DNA of 64,000 bases from Paenimyroides marinum (GTDB taxonomy: Bacteria > Bacteroidota > Bacteroidia > Flavobacteriales > Flavobacteriaceae). Positions 1 to 9,233 of the stretch are shown in pieces. The DNA lies in the NCBI RefSeq assembly GCF_900108395.1, contig NZ_FNXE01000010.1, positions 1 to 64,000 of the forward strand. Reading direction: 5' to 3'. Position 1 is the stretch's first letter. Each line of letters begins with the position of its first letter. The position numbers and the translations under genes were made by a program. Under the pieces are notes generated by a model. The model ran no database searches. It had not been told where the DNA came from and was given only the letters and a program-made list of their open reading frames with translations.

Positions 1-110
1 GAACTATGCTTGTAGACAAGCATATCAAATTTATCTTTTGGAATAAAATTGATGATTTGTTTGAAAATCGGCTGACCGACTAATTTCTTTTCTGTATCTT
101 TATTGCTCAT
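1..110 (-). CDS. IS4-family transposase, N-terminal fragment (DUF4372-like)
   Basis: Read on the minus strand, an ATG at 110 opens a frame that runs off the left edge. The visible residues contain VGQPIFKQIINFIPKDKFD, which resembles the N-terminal DUF4372 domain found before the DDE domain of some IS4-family transposases. The catalytic part is outside the window, so activity cannot be judged. It is not related by eye to the other transposase in this window (19103-20316), so two different insertion sequences are present. Confidence 0.6.
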   Translation of the reverse strand, partial: MSNKDTEKKLVGQPIFKQIINFIPKDKFDMLVYKHS

Positions 111-144
111 ATTTTTGATTTGTCGTAAAACCAAAATATGAAAA

Positions 145-173
145 AAGGAGCTAACCACAATGGGAAGCTCCTT
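145..173. terminator. Hairpin inside the IS end (AAGGAGCT/AGCTCCTT)
   Basis: Eight-base arms AAGGAGCT (145-152) and AGCTCCTT (166-173) flank a 13-base loop. On the minus strand the second arm is followed by a run of T. It lies between the transposase start and the inferred IS edge, where it may block read-in transcription from the neighbour. Confidence 0.45.
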
Positions 174-218
174 AATTTTGAAAAGTTAGTCGGTTAGTAG
201 TGGAAAAAAATATATTTT

Positions 219-626
219 TTGATTTTTGTTTTTATCAGTAATTGTACGATACTAAATGCACAATCAGCTTTAGACCAATTTAATATTGAAAACGCTAATA
301 ATTCTACAGAAAAACCAATAAAAGTTAGTCTCAGAAAATTATATAATAATCCAGAGAAGTATAATGGAAAGGTTATTTCTGTAACAGGATTTATGATAAT
401 TGAATTTGAAGGAACTGCAATTTATGATACCAAAAATCGGAATAGAAAAAATAAAACGAACTTGAAATATTGGTTAATGATGTCTAAAAAAGATATTCAT
501 AAGTTGGAGGGAGAATGTACACATAAATATGCGACAGTTATAGGACAGTTTAATAGAAATATTAAGGGGCATTTTGGTATGTTTAATGGTTGTATAATGA
601 ACATTCGAAATATAGAATTGAAATAG
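219..626 (+). CDS. Exported hypothetical protein lacking its normal start codon
   Basis: Not recognised as a named family. The product starts with a hydrophobic stretch ending in LNAQS, a typical signal peptidase I site, so the mature protein is probably exported. The remaining part (LRKLYNNPEKYNGKVISVTG) resembles small OB-fold-like lipoprotein domains of Bacteroidota, by weak impression only. No in-frame ATG exists: the frame opens after a TAG at 198-200 and reads Trp-Lys-Lys-Ile before the TTG at 219. This suggests the first codon or codons were removed by the adjacent insertion sequence. A TTG start at 219 would leave a signal peptide without its lysines. Probably poorly expressed or dead. 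Confidence 0.5.
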   Translation: MIFVFISNCTILNAQSALDQFNIENANNSTEKPIKVSLRKLYNNPEKYNGKVISVTGFMIIEFEGTAIYDTKNRNRKNKTNLKYWLMMSKKDIHKLEGECTHKYATVIGQFNRNIKGHFGMFNGCIMNIRNIELK

Positions 627-632
627 CATAAG

Positions 633-657
633 AAACGCTCGATATTTTCGAGCGTTT
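633..657. terminator. Bidirectional terminator hairpin
   Basis: Perfect 10-bp arms AAACGCTCGA (633-642) and TCGAGCGTTT (648-657) with a 5-base loop lie between two convergent genes (ends at 626 and 671). T-rich tracts on both strands fit use in both directions. Confidence 0.85.
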
Positions 658-670
658 TATATTTAAAAAA

Positions 671-2818
671 TTATTTATCCAATCCACGTTTCTTCAACAG
701 CGGTTCAATCTTTGGATCGGCACCACGGAATTTTCTGTATAATGCTGCGGGGTCTTCGGTTCCGCCTTTTTCCAATACGTTTTCACGGAATAATTTTGCT
801 TTTTCCTGATTGAATAATGAAGTCTCTTTAAACGCCTGGAAAGCATCTGTGTCTAATACGGCACTCCAAATGTAGCTGTAGTATCCTGATGAATATCCTC
901 CTGCAAAAATATGACTGAAATAAGTGCTGCGGTAACGGGGAATTATCGCATCAATCAAACCAATGTTTTTCATGGCATTGATTTCAAAAGTGTTCACATC
1001 GTCTTTAATTTCTGTAGTTGCTGTGTGGTACTGCATATCTAAAAACGATGCTGCCAAATATTCGGTTGTTGCAAATCCTTGATCAAACGTACCTGCCTTT
1101 TTCATTTTTTCTATTAAAGTATCAGGTATTACTTCGCCTGTTTTGTAATGTTTTGCATACATCTTTAAAACTTCGGGTTCGGCAGCCCAGTTTTCCATAA
1201 CTTGTGAGGGCAGTTCTACGAAATCTCTTGGAACGTTAGTTCCTGCCAAACTTTTATAATTTACGTTTGATAGCAATCCGTGTAATGCATGTCCAAATTC
1301 ATGAAAAAACGTTGTTGTTTCATCAAATGTTAGTAAAGACGGAGTGGTAGCTGTTGGTTTTGTGAAATTACAAACGATAGAAATTACCGGTACTTTGCGT
1401 TTGCCGTTTTCCATTTGCTGGTTGCGGTACGAAGTCATCCAGGCACCACCACGTTTTGATGCACGCGGGTGCATGTCCATATACAAAACGCCCAATGTAG
1501 ATTTGTCTTGGTCAAAAACTTCCCAAACAGTAACGTCTTCGTGGTATTTTGGTACATTGGTCAGTTCTTTGTAGGTTAAGCCATACAACTTATTGGTTAC
1601 ATCAAAAATACCCTGACGAACATTTTCTAAACTTAAATAAGGTTTTAATTCCTGCTCGTCTAAACTGTACCGTTCTTTACGGATTTTTTCAGCATAATAA
1701 CGCCAGTCGGCAGGTGTTACATCTTCGTTGATTCCGTCTTTTCTCATTAAGCTTTGAATATCCGAAGCTTCTTGTTTTGCTTTGTTCAGTGCAGGTTTCC
1801 ACAATTTCATTAATAAATCGTTCACGGCATCCGGTGTTTTTGCCATACTTTCTTCTAATACGTATTCCGCATGATTTTTATAGCCCAGCAATTGTGCTTT
1901 TTGCATACGTAAATTCGCGATTTTTAAGGCAATTTCTTTGTTGTCGTTTTCGTTATTCTGGTTGCTTCGCATTTGATAAGCATCCCAAATTGTGGTGCGT
2001 AAATCACGTTTGTCGGCATATTGCAAGAACGGCATAACGCTGGCATTACTCAATGTAAATACCCATTTGCCTTCTTTGCTTTTATTTTTGGCTTCTTCAG
2101 CAGCGGCATCAACTAATTCTTGCGGCAAACCGGCTAAGTTTTCTTTATTATCGATAACCAACTCGTAATTGTTGGTTTCTTTTAAAAGGTTGTCTCCGTA
2201 TTTTAACGATAAAACAGATAATTCACTGTTCAGCTTTTTTAGTTTTTCTTTATCTTCTGCCGATAAATTAGCACCGCTTCGCACAAAACGTTTATAGGTT
2301 TCGTTTAACAACATTTGTTGTTCTGCGTTTAATTTTAAAGTTTCGGGTTTTGATACAATATTTTGATCGTAAACAGATTTTACTTTTTGAAAAAGCGCAT
2401 CGTTTAAATAAATGTTGTCGTTGTGTTCTGAAAGGGTAGGTGCCATTTCCTGCGATAATTTTTGCAGTTCGTCATTGGTATTGGCACTGGTTAAATTGTA
2501 GAGAACAGTGGTGACTTTTTTAAGCGTTCCGCCGGCGTTGTCTATAGCTACAATTACGTTTTCAAAGGTGGGATGCTCTTTATTGTCAACAATTTCTTTG
2601 ATTTCTTTTTCATGCTCTTTAATTCCTTCTAAAATAGCCGGTTTAAAGTCGCTGTTTTTAATTTGGTCGAACGGAGGTACTTCAAACGGAGTGTTCCATT
2701 CGGCAATTAAAGGGTTTTCTTGTCCTGATGTCATTGCGGTATTTTCCTTTTTTTTACACGATTGCTGTACGGTGGCTCCTACTAAAATGGCCAGCATAAT
2801 GATTGTTTTTCGCTTCAT
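671..2818 (-). CDS. dcp: M3-family peptidyl-dipeptidase (Dcp-like) lipoprotein
   Basis: A 715-residue zinc metallopeptidase of the M3 (thimet oligopeptidase/Dcp) family, expected to release dipeptides from the C-termini of oligopeptides. The zinc motif HEFGH is at about residues 506-510 within FFHEFGHALHG, with the third ligand expected in the following helix. The family-typical GGYSSGYYSY substrate loop follows near residue 640. The start is placed at the ATG at 2818, where a signal peptide with a lipobox-like QQSC begins. An in-frame ATG further upstream (2947) would add 43 atypical residues and overlap the yceI gene. The protein is therefore likely a periplasmic or surface lipoprotein. Length is usual for the family. 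Confidence 0.92.
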   Translation of the reverse strand: MKRKTIIMLAILVGATVQQSCKKKENTAMTSGQENPLIAEWNTPFEVPPFDQIKNSDFKPAILEGIKEHEKEIKEIVDNKEHPTFENVIVAIDNAGGTLKKVTTVLYNLTSANTNDELQKLSQEMAPTLSEHNDNIYLNDALFQKVKSVYDQNIVSKPETLKLNAEQQMLLNETYKRFVRSGANLSAEDKEKLKKLNSELSVLSLKYGDNLLKETNNYELVIDNKENLAGLPQELVDAAAEEAKNKSKEGKWVFTLSNASVMPFLQYADKRDLRTTIWDAYQMRSNQNNENDNKEIALKIANLRMQKAQLLGYKNHAEYVLEESMAKTPDAVNDLLMKLWKPALNKAKQEASDIQSLMRKDGINEDVTPADWRYYAEKIRKERYSLDEQELKPYLSLENVRQGIFDVTNKLYGLTYKELTNVPKYHEDVTVWEVFDQDKSTLGVLYMDMHPRASKRGGAWMTSYRNQQMENGKRKVPVISIVCNFTKPTATTPSLLTFDETTTFFHEFGHALHGLLSNVNYKSLAGTNVPRDFVELPSQVMENWAAEPEVLKMYAKHYKTGEVIPDTLIEKMKKAGTFDQGFATTEYLAASFLDMQYHTATTEIKDDVNTFEINAMKNIGLIDAIIPRYRSTYFSHIFAGGYSSGYYSYIWSAVLDTDAFQAFKETSLFNQEKAKLFRENVLEKGGTEDPAALYRKFRGADPKIEPLLKKRGLDK

Positions 2819-2860
2819 TTTTATGTTTTTCCGCAATTTACTAAATCTATTGGCATAAAA

Positions 2861-2890
2861 AAAGTACAATCTGTTGAAAGATTGTACTTT
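2861..2890 (-). terminator. Rho-independent terminator of the yceI-like gene
   Basis: Twelve-base arms AAAGTACAATCT (2861-2872) and AGATTGTACTTT (2879-2890) with a 6-base loop. Read on the minus strand the stem is followed by a T run. It lies just downstream of the gene ending at 2916. Confidence 0.85.
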
Positions 2891-2915
2891 ACAAAAACAA
2901 TTAAAAAGGTTCGTT

Positions 2916-3437
2916 TTATTTTTGTTCAACCAACTGAATTTCAGCATTCAGATTTACATCTTCACCTACTAAAACACCACCTGTTTCTAATGCTGCATTA
3001 TAGGTTAAACCAAAATCTTTACGGTTGATTTTTCCGTCTATATTTAAACCTACTTTTGTGTTTCCCCAAGGATCGGTCATTAATCCGCTGAATTCTGCAT
3101 TTAATTTAACGGGTTTAGTAATGCCTTTAATGGTTAAATCACCAGTAATTTCGTAGTCATTACCGTTGCCTTCAATTTTTGTTGATTTAAAGTTCAATGT
3201 TGGGTATTGATCCATATCAAAAAAATCGGGACTTTTTAAATGGTTATCTCTGTCGGCATTGTTTGTGGTAATGGAGTTGATTTTTGCTTCAAACTGCAAA
3301 TTCGCCTCTTTTAAATCATCATTAAAATTGATAGCTGCCGAATAATCGTTAAAATGCCCTTTAACGTTGGTAAACATCATGTGTTTTACTTTAAATCCAA
3401 TTTCGCTGTGTGCTGAATCTATTGTCCATTTTTTCAT
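2916..3437 (-). CDS. YceI-family protein
   Basis: A 173-residue protein matching the YceI/lipocalin-like fold: it starts with WTIDSAHSEIGFKVKHMM, and has the typical NADRDNHLKSPDFFD and DLTIKGITKPV motifs. Family members bind polyisoprenoids or related amphiphiles. No signal peptide is seen, so this one is likely cytoplasmic, unlike E. coli YceI. It ends 97 bases before the dcp-like gene start and follows the pirin gene with a 16-base gap, so it is likely co-transcribed with pirin. A strong terminator follows. Confidence 0.9.
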   Translation of the reverse strand: MKKWTIDSAHSEIGFKVKHMMFTNVKGHFNDYSAAINFNDDLKEANLQFEAKINSITTNNADRDNHLKSPDFFDMDQYPTLNFKSTKIEGNGNDYEITGDLTIKGITKPVKLNAEFSGLMTDPWGNTKVGLNIDGKINRKDFGLTYNAALETGGVLVGEDVNLNAEIQLVEQK

Positions 3438-3453
3438 AATATAAAATTTTAAA

Positions 3454-4170
3454 TTAGTTGCTATTCATTGGAACTTCTATCATCAGAAATTCACTGTTTT
3501 GGTTTATTTTAATTTGTACTTTATCCGTTTCCCAAATACCAATTGCATCGCGGGTCGTTAACTGATTTCCGTTTATTTCTAAAGATCCGTTCAAGATAAA
3601 AATATACATCCCGTTCGTGTCAGGATTTTCAATATTGACCGAAATTTCTTCGCCGGCATTAAATTTTGCCATTTTAAACCAAGCGTCTTGCTGTAACCGT
3701 AAAGTACCTTCTGTGGCTGTAGGTTGAATCAGCGTTTTTAGTTCGTTGTCTTTTAACTGATATTCCATTTGACCGTAACGCGGCGTAATATTTATTTTGT
3801 TAGGAATAATCCATATTTGTAAAAACTTCACTGCTTCGGTTTGGCTGTCGTTCATCTCGCTGTGTGTAACACCTGTTCCGGCACTCATGAACTGAATTTC
3901 ACCTTTTTGGATCACACCGGCAGATCCGGTACTGTCTCTGTGGCTTAACTTTCCTTCAAGCGGAATAGAAACAATTTCCATGTTTTCGTGCGGATGTTCT
4001 CCAAAGCCCCTTCCGGCTGCCACATAGTCATCATTTAAAACACGAAGTGCACCAAAATGAACTCGTTCCGGATTAAAATATCCTGCAAATGAAAACGTGT
4101 GATAAGATTTTAACCAACCATGGTCGGCATAACCTCTTGTATCTGCTTTATGGATAATGTGTTTTGCCAT
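3454..4170 (-). CDS. Pirin family protein
   Basis: A 238-residue bicupin of the pirin family. The N-terminal cupin has GFGEHPHENMEIVSIPLEG, and HSEMND follows further on, giving the expected metal-binding His and Glu residues. Characterised bacterial pirins include quercetin 2,3-dioxygenases and metabolic regulators. The start at 4170 (MAKHIIHKADTRG) is preceded by an AGGAAA-type purine tract and matches the family N-terminus; an upstream ATG at 4224 would add 18 non-conserved residues. It is followed closely by the YceI gene. A Crp/Fnr-type regulator gene lies just upstream on the same strand. Confidence 0.92.
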   Translation of the reverse strand: MAKHIIHKADTRGYADHGWLKSYHTFSFAGYFNPERVHFGALRVLNDDYVAAGRGFGEHPHENMEIVSIPLEGKLSHRDSTGSAGVIQKGEIQFMSAGTGVTHSEMNDSQTEAVKFLQIWIIPNKINITPRYGQMEYQLKDNELKTLIQPTATEGTLRLQQDAWFKMAKFNAGEEISVNIENPDTNGMYIFILNGSLEINGNQLTTRDAIGIWETDKVQIKINQNSEFLMIEVPMNSN

Positions 4171-4255
4171 TTTTTTTTCCTTTCTTATAAATTGATAGTA
4201 CAAAGTTAGGTGTTTGAGAATCAATGGCGATTAATCTAAATTAAGAAATTGACAA

Positions 4256-4846
4256 TTATTTCCTACGCAATAAATTTGCTTTCATTTTACTGAAAAATTC
4301 GGGTGTTACGCCAATAAACGATGCAATGTATTTTTGCGGCAAACAGTTTACAATGTCTGAATATTTTGCAAGGAATTTTTCATAACGTTCTTCGGCAGAT
4401 AACGACATTTTATCTAAAACACGCTGTTGATTTGCAATTAAGTTGTTTTCGGTTAAAATCCTGAAAAAACGTTCCAGCTTGGGTACTTCTTTAAACAAAC
4501 GTTCACTGTCGCATTTTTGTAAAATTAACACCTCGCAGTCTTCCATAACATCAACATATAAAATAGCGGGTTTGCCGGTTAAGTAGCTATACATATCGGC
4601 AACCCACCAACCGGGTGTGGCGAAACTTAAAATATGTGCGTTTCCGTTATCGTCTATGGTGTAGCTGCGCAAAATTCCCTTTAAAACAAAATAAGTAAAA
4701 TGTGCTTCATCTCCCGGTTTTATTACAATGGTTTTTGCCTTAAAGCGGTCTGATGCAAAAGCATTTAAAACTGTTTTTTCTTCGTCGGGAGTTAACGTAA
4801 CATGTTTTGCGATATTTTGAAGTAACAGATTTTCCATAAAATACAT
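4256..4846 (-). CDS. Crp/Fnr-family transcriptional regulator
   Basis: A 196-residue protein with an N-terminal cyclic-nucleotide-binding-like beta roll (about residues 25-115; VIKPGDEAHFTYFVLKGILR) and a C-terminal winged-helix part (SAEERYEKFLAKY..IASFIGVTPEFFSKM). This is the usual layout of Bacteroidota Crp/Fnr-like regulators whose ligand is mostly unknown. The start may instead be the ATG three codons in (4837), giving MENLLLQN. It lies upstream of the pirin and YceI genes on the same strand, which makes them plausible targets, but no operator was identified. Confidence 0.88.
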   Translation of the reverse strand: MYFMENLLLQNIAKHVTLTPDEEKTVLNAFASDRFKAKTIVIKPGDEAHFTYFVLKGILRSYTIDDNGNAHILSFATPGWWVADMYSYLTGKPAILYVDVMEDCEVLILQKCDSERLFKEVPKLERFFRILTENNLIANQQRVLDKMSLSAEERYEKFLAKYSDIVNCLPQKYIASFIGVTPEFFSKMKANLLRRK

Positions 4847-4931
4847 TCTGAAATTAACAATTATAAAATTAATGATTAATTATGATTAGAACTATTTAAA
4901 TTAGTACCTTGTTAAAAATATATAAATCGGT

Positions 4932-5375
4932 ATGTTGACATTTAAACAAATAAAACCTGACAATGTTGTGGTAATGCGCCATAAAGTATTAAGAATGGGG
5001 CAACCCATAGAAACATGTTCTTTTGAAGGCGATTTAGACGAAGGAACGAAGCATTTTGGTGCTTTTCTAAACAATGAATTAGTAGGAGCGGTAACAATGA
5101 TGCTAAAGAAAACAAATACTTATAAGGTGCATCCGGTGTATCGTTTAACAGGGTTGTCTGTTGAACAGAAACATCAACACAAGCATATTGGCAAACGGTT
5201 GTTGCATTTTGCCGAAGAAAATATTTCCAGAAAAGGAACCGTGATGATTTGGTGTTTTGCCCGTGATTATGCCGTTCCGTTTTATAAGAAAAGCGGTTAT
5301 CAGTTAAACGTTCAGAAAGTGGTGATTCCGCATATAGGTTCTCATAGAATTATGTTTAAATTTGTACCCAAATAA
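4932..5375 (+). CDS. GNAT-family N-acetyltransferase
   Basis: A 147-residue protein with the GNAT acyl-CoA binding core: LTGLSVEQKHQHKHIGKRLL contains the Q/RxxGxG/A-like loop (residues about 76-95) and the C-terminal motif is FYKKSGYQL. The substrate is unknown. It is divergent from the Crp/Fnr-like gene and 17 bases upstream of an L,D-transpeptidase gene, so it probably shares a transcript with that gene. Confidence 0.85.
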   Translation: MLTFKQIKPDNVVVMRHKVLRMGQPIETCSFEGDLDEGTKHFGAFLNNELVGAVTMMLKKTNTYKVHPVYRLTGLSVEQKHQHKHIGKRLLHFAEENISRKGTVMIWCFARDYAVPFYKKSGYQLNVQKVVIPHIGSHRIMFKFVPK

Positions 5376-5392
5376 GATTAATCATTTTTAGA

Positions 5393-6739
5393 ATGAACTG
5401 GAAAAAAATTGTTGTTGGTTTACTGTTATTCTCTGCTTGTTCCGAACCTGAAACGGTCAGGGTTTCATTGAGCAACGCCGAGAAGAAATTTCTTATAGAA
5501 AAACCACTGTTATTTGGAAAAAATGAACAAATAACAACTTTTTATGCCAACAACGATTTTGAAACCGTATGGCAGGATAGTTTAAACCGCAACGAATTGA
5601 TTTCTGCAATTATCGATAGCAGATATGACGGAGTTTTACCTGAAAGCTATCCGTTAGCAAAATTAATAAAGGCTCATTGGGATTATAAAAACCTAAGCAT
5701 TCCCGAATTAAAAAAAGCAGATATTGATTTTAGTGAAAATTTTTTCAAAATAGCCAATCAATTAGCATCGGGCAAGGTCAACCCCAAAAAATTATATGGC
5801 GATTGGGAACCCTATATTCAAGAGTTTGACTTTGTGTCGTTGTTAGAAAAATCGTTAGTAGAAAAAAACATCCATAAAACGTTAGAAGATATTAAACCAA
5901 AAAGCGAATTGTATCTAAAATACAAGAAAGCCTTTGCAAAATATGTTCCCATAATCTCAAAAGATACGCTTTCGGCAGAAGGTTTGATGCAAAAGAAAAT
6001 CTGGGTTAATTTTGAACGTACCAAATGGTTACAGCCCGATTTAGGTGAAAATTATGTTTGGATTAATTTGCCCGAATACCGGTTGCAGCTGGTTCAAAAC
6101 AATCAAATTGTTGAAACGCACAAAGTTATTGTAGGTAAAAAAGAACGCAGAACACCTGTGCTTTCGTCTTCATTCAGCGGTATTATTATTAATCCCAAAT
6201 GGACGGTTCCGCCCACCATTTTAAAGAAAGATCTGGTTCCGAAAGCCACAGCAAACCGAGGCTATTTTGAATCAAACCGATTGACAATTTACGATAAAAA
6301 AACAGGTAAACAGGTAGATCCTGAAAACTGGAATCCTGAAAATTATGGCTCGTACCGATACGTTCAGCAAACCGGACGTTTAAATTCGTTGGGACAAATA
6401 AAATTTGATTTCCCAAACAAGCACATGGTTTATCTGCATGACACCAATAACCGGGCAATGTTTGGCGTTGCTAACCGGGCGTTGAGTTCGGGTTGTGTAC
6501 GGGTAGAAAATCCATTTGGTTTGGCTGAAACCATTTTTAAATTGGAGGGTAAAAACATATTGCGTAGCGAAATGGATACATTAGCACATTATGAAAAGAC
6601 AAAAAATTTCAAACTGAACCAAAAAGTAAATGTTCATCAGGTGTATTTTACGGCTGTAATTGATTCTACAGGATCTGTGAAAATTCTTAATGATATTTAC
6701 GCGTTAGATAACAGATTGTACAAACGATTGATCCAATAG
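5393..6739 (+). CDS. L,D-transpeptidase, YcbB-like lipoprotein
   Basis: A 448-residue lipoprotein (LLLFSACSE, lipobox SAC) with the YcbB/LdtD layout: an N-terminal scaffold and peptidoglycan-binding-like region, then a YkuD catalytic domain. The catalytic signature HDTNNRAMFG..LSSGCVRVENP is visible, with the nucleophile Cys368 and an upstream His. Such enzymes make 3-3 crosslinks or attach proteins to peptidoglycan. The usual length is 500-600 residues, so this is a compact version. It probably forms a unit with the GNAT gene; its stop lies 5 bases from the stop of a convergent permease gene. Confidence 0.9.
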   Translation: MNWKKIVVGLLLFSACSEPETVRVSLSNAEKKFLIEKPLLFGKNEQITTFYANNDFETVWQDSLNRNELISAIIDSRYDGVLPESYPLAKLIKAHWDYKNLSIPELKKADIDFSENFFKIANQLASGKVNPKKLYGDWEPYIQEFDFVSLLEKSLVEKNIHKTLEDIKPKSELYLKYKKAFAKYVPIISKDTLSAEGLMQKKIWVNFERTKWLQPDLGENYVWINLPEYRLQLVQNNQIVETHKVIVGKKERRTPVLSSSFSGIIINPKWTVPPTILKKDLVPKATANRGYFESNRLTIYDKKTGKQVDPENWNPENYGSYRYVQQTGRLNSLGQIKFDFPNKHMVYLHDTNNRAMFGVANRALSSGCVRVENPFGLAETIFKLEGKNILRSEMDTLAHYEKTKNFKLNQKVNVHQVYFTAVIDSTGSVKILNDIYALDNRLYKRLIQ

Positions 6740-6744
6740 GAAAC

Positions 6745-8184
6745 CTATTCAGATAAATAATTATTTTCTTTCCTCTTTTTTTTATTCCAATAATAATAAA
6801 AAGGTAATCCGGAGAGAACCAAACCAATTCCTATCAAAGATTTTCCGGGAGATTCGTAAAGAGAAATTCCTAATAGTAAAATGCAAAAAAGCACAAACAT
6901 TGCCGGAACAACTGGATAACCGGGCATTTTGTACGGACGTGAAATATCTTTTTCTTTGATTCGTAATAAAATGACCCCCAAAACAACAAGTCCGAAAAAT
7001 AGAAAACCAACAATGATAAGCATATCGGTCAGCATGTCAAAGGATCCCGAGAAAACCAAAATGCAAGCCCAGATGCATTGGTATTTTAATGAATGGTGAG
7101 GCGTTTTGTTTTTAGGGTGCGTCAATGCAGCTTTTTTAAAGAAAAATCCTTTTTTTGCCATAGCGTAATAAATTCTTGACGAAACTAAAATCGTAGCATT
7201 TGTACAACCAAAAGTTGAAATTAAAATCATTCCGCTGATGATGTATGCACCGCCTTGTCCAAGCAGCTTGTTAATTACCAGCACAGCGGCAATATTATTT
7301 TCATCGGCACGAATAGATACCATCATTTCATCAATCGGCATCACGTATAGATACGCGCTATTGATAAGCAGATAAAGCAAAATAATAGAAGAAATACCGA
7401 TGATAAGCGCACGTGGTAAATTCTTTTTCGGATTCTTAATTTCTTCTCCTATAAAACCCAAAGCAATCCAGCCTTCATAACCCCAAAAAGCGTTTCGGAT
7501 TGCCAAAACCATGGCACTGATGAATCCAATAAACGTAAAACCACCCATGGGATAATTCTTAGAAACAGTCTCAAATGTGTGAATGCTTCCTACATCGTTG
7601 GTAAATGCAGCACAAGTTATAAGGAGAATGGAAACTGTAATTAAAAAGGTAAAAACAAGACTTAAATTTCCTCCTTTTTTTGTTCCTTTTATATTAACAA
7701 GAGTTAAAGCAATAATAAGTATGCAGGAAGCAAATTTTGCTCCGATATTAGAAAAAGGCTGAAGTCCGAGAACGTTTATATCTGCCCATTCGGAAGGAAG
7801 ATGGGGCAAATCGATAAAAGTACCCAGAGCACCGGAGAATACAAAAGCAATCGATGAAATTGCAGCGGTTTGAATGACCGTAAAACAGGCCCATCCGTAC
7901 AGGAATCCTAATTTTTTACCGTAGATTTTTTCCAGCCAGCTGTATGCACCACCTGAATGAGGAAACATTGCACCCAGTTCAGCAATACTCAAAACGCCAC
8001 ACATAATAATGATTCCTGCCATTAGCCAAGCTAATACTACCAGCCAGGGGGCGTGAAGCAAATCTGCCATAGGAGCAACTTTCTTGAATACACCCGAGCC
8101 AATGATCGCACTCATTACTATAATGATCGCCATTTTTAGATTAAATGATTTTAAAAGCTTGGGAGATTGTATATTTTTATCCAT
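6745..8184 (-). CDS. APC-superfamily amino acid permease
   Basis: A 479-residue inner-membrane protein with about 12 hydrophobic segments and the TM1 unwound motif SAIIGSGVFKK typical of APC/LAT transporters, followed by GGAYSWLEKIYGKKLGFLYGW. It likely exchanges or imports amino acids; the substrate cannot be predicted. The start at 8184 (MDKNIQSPKLLKSFNLK) is preferred to an ATG 7 codons upstream because it gives the normal short cytoplasmic N-terminus. Confidence 0.88.
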   Translation of the reverse strand: MDKNIQSPKLLKSFNLKMAIIIVMSAIIGSGVFKKVAPMADLLHAPWLVVLAWLMAGIIIMCGVLSIAELGAMFPHSGGAYSWLEKIYGKKLGFLYGWACFTVIQTAAISSIAFVFSGALGTFIDLPHLPSEWADINVLGLQPFSNIGAKFASCILIIALTLVNIKGTKKGGNLSLVFTFLITVSILLITCAAFTNDVGSIHTFETVSKNYPMGGFTFIGFISAMVLAIRNAFWGYEGWIALGFIGEEIKNPKKNLPRALIIGISSIILLYLLINSAYLYVMPIDEMMVSIRADENNIAAVLVINKLLGQGGAYIISGMILISTFGCTNATILVSSRIYYAMAKKGFFFKKAALTHPKNKTPHHSLKYQCIWACILVFSGSFDMLTDMLIIVGFLFFGLVVLGVILLRIKEKDISRPYKMPGYPVVPAMFVLFCILLLGISLYESPGKSLIGIGLVLSGLPFYYYWNKKKRKENNYLSE

Positions 8185-8230
8185 AATGATTTTTGTAATA
8201 AACAAATGTAATTCAAGAACATTAAAAAAG

Positions 8231-8260
8231 ACTAAAAGCCCTTGAAAGAGGGCTTTTAGT
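8231..8260 (-). terminator. Terminator of the YkuD_2 gene
   Basis: Perfect 11-bp arms ACTAAAAGCCC (8231-8241) and GGGCTTTTAGT (8250-8260) with an 8-base loop. On the minus strand they are followed by TCTTTTTT. It lies 12 bases past the stop of the gene at 8273. Confidence 0.88.
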
Positions 8261-8272
8261 TATATAATCTGT

Positions 8273-9082
8273 TTATTTTAATAATTCCGATTTTGTTAGA
8301 TAATCTTGTTTATCTGCATGATAGATAAACAAGCAGCTTTCGTCTTTAATCAGGTTGATGATTTTATGGGCTACTGCATTTGGCAAGGCGGGGCAACCAA
8401 GGCTTCTGCCTAAGTATCCCTGGTTCTTCCCTAAGTTTTCATTAGCGTAATCTGCTGCGTGTATCACAATATCGCGTTCGCGCGCATTGCTGTTAATACC
8501 GGCTTCTAAACCGTCTAAACGCAAAGATAAACCATGTTTACCCATATACGTTTCAGCAGTGGTATAAAAACCAAGGCTGCTTTTGTAAGATTCGCGGGCG
8601 TTTGAAAAATCGTTAGCAAATTCTTTACCGCTGTTTCTTCCGTGCGAAACCACCGTTTGATAAAGAATGTCATGCGTTTTCATATCAATAACCCACATTC
8701 TGCGTTCGGTTGATGATTTTGTAAAATCTATAATTGTAAGGATTTCGTTTTTAATTTTCCCTTCCTCTTTCAGTTTATTGTATCCTTTAAAAGCGGCTTT
8801 AAAACTTTCTAATTCGGGTTTTGCAAAGTTTTTTTCATCTAAATCTAAATATTCTGACAAAACCATTTTATCAAAAGCACTTAAATTGCTGGTAGCATTA
8901 GATTTTAAATTAGTTTTAGTTACAGCGGCTAAATCCTTAGATTTTAAAGTAGAAGACTTTGTAACTACCGTAACTTTTTTACCGTTTCCATTTCCATTGT
9001 TGTCTCCGTTGTGGTCGTTAATTACCATTGGTTTAAATGATAACAGACCCACCATCATAATAGGCAATAATTTAAAATTCAT
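8273..9082 (-). CDS. Murein L,D-transpeptidase catalytic domain protein (YkuD_2 type)
   Basis: A 269-residue exported protein. After a hydrophobic N-terminus there is a low-complexity NGDNNGNGNGKK spacer, then the YkuD_2 domain (about residues 85-265). Its active-site region IVIHAADYANENLGKNQGY followed by LGRSLGCPAL contains the likely catalytic Cys230 and a His. This family is distinct from the classical YkuD protein encoded at 5393-6739. Expected to act on periplasmic peptidoglycan. It stands alone, with a clear terminator downstream. Confidence 0.88.
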   Translation of the reverse strand: MNFKLLPIMMVGLLSFKPMVINDHNGDNNGNGNGKKVTVVTKSSTLKSKDLAAVTKTNLKSNATSNLSAFDKMVLSEYLDLDEKNFAKPELESFKAAFKGYNKLKEEGKIKNEILTIIDFTKSSTERRMWVIDMKTHDILYQTVVSHGRNSGKEFANDFSNARESYKSSLGFYTTAETYMGKHGLSLRLDGLEAGINSNARERDIVIHAADYANENLGKNQGYLGRSLGCPALPNAVAHKIINLIKDESCLFIYHADKQDYLTKSELLK

Positions 9083-9233
9083 TTGTTCTTATATTATATT
9101 ATTTTAATTTTCTCAGCGTAAATATAATAACTTTATTGTAAATCAATGTCTTAATTTAATGTTTATGAAACATATTTAACATTTGTTTTTACTAAAATGT
9201 TAAAAAAACAGACCGTTTTCTAAAATTCTATAG

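Larger units (their letters stand above)
1..200 (-). mobile_element. Partial IS4-like insertion sequence cut by the left edge
   Basis: The minus strand carries the first 36 codons of a transposase (110 down to 1) preceded by about 90 noncoding bases. The gene to the right begins abruptly without a start codon near base 201, so the outer end of the element is inferred to lie around 195-200. Only one end is visible, so neither inverted repeats nor a target duplication can be checked. The boundary is inference. Confidence 0.5.
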
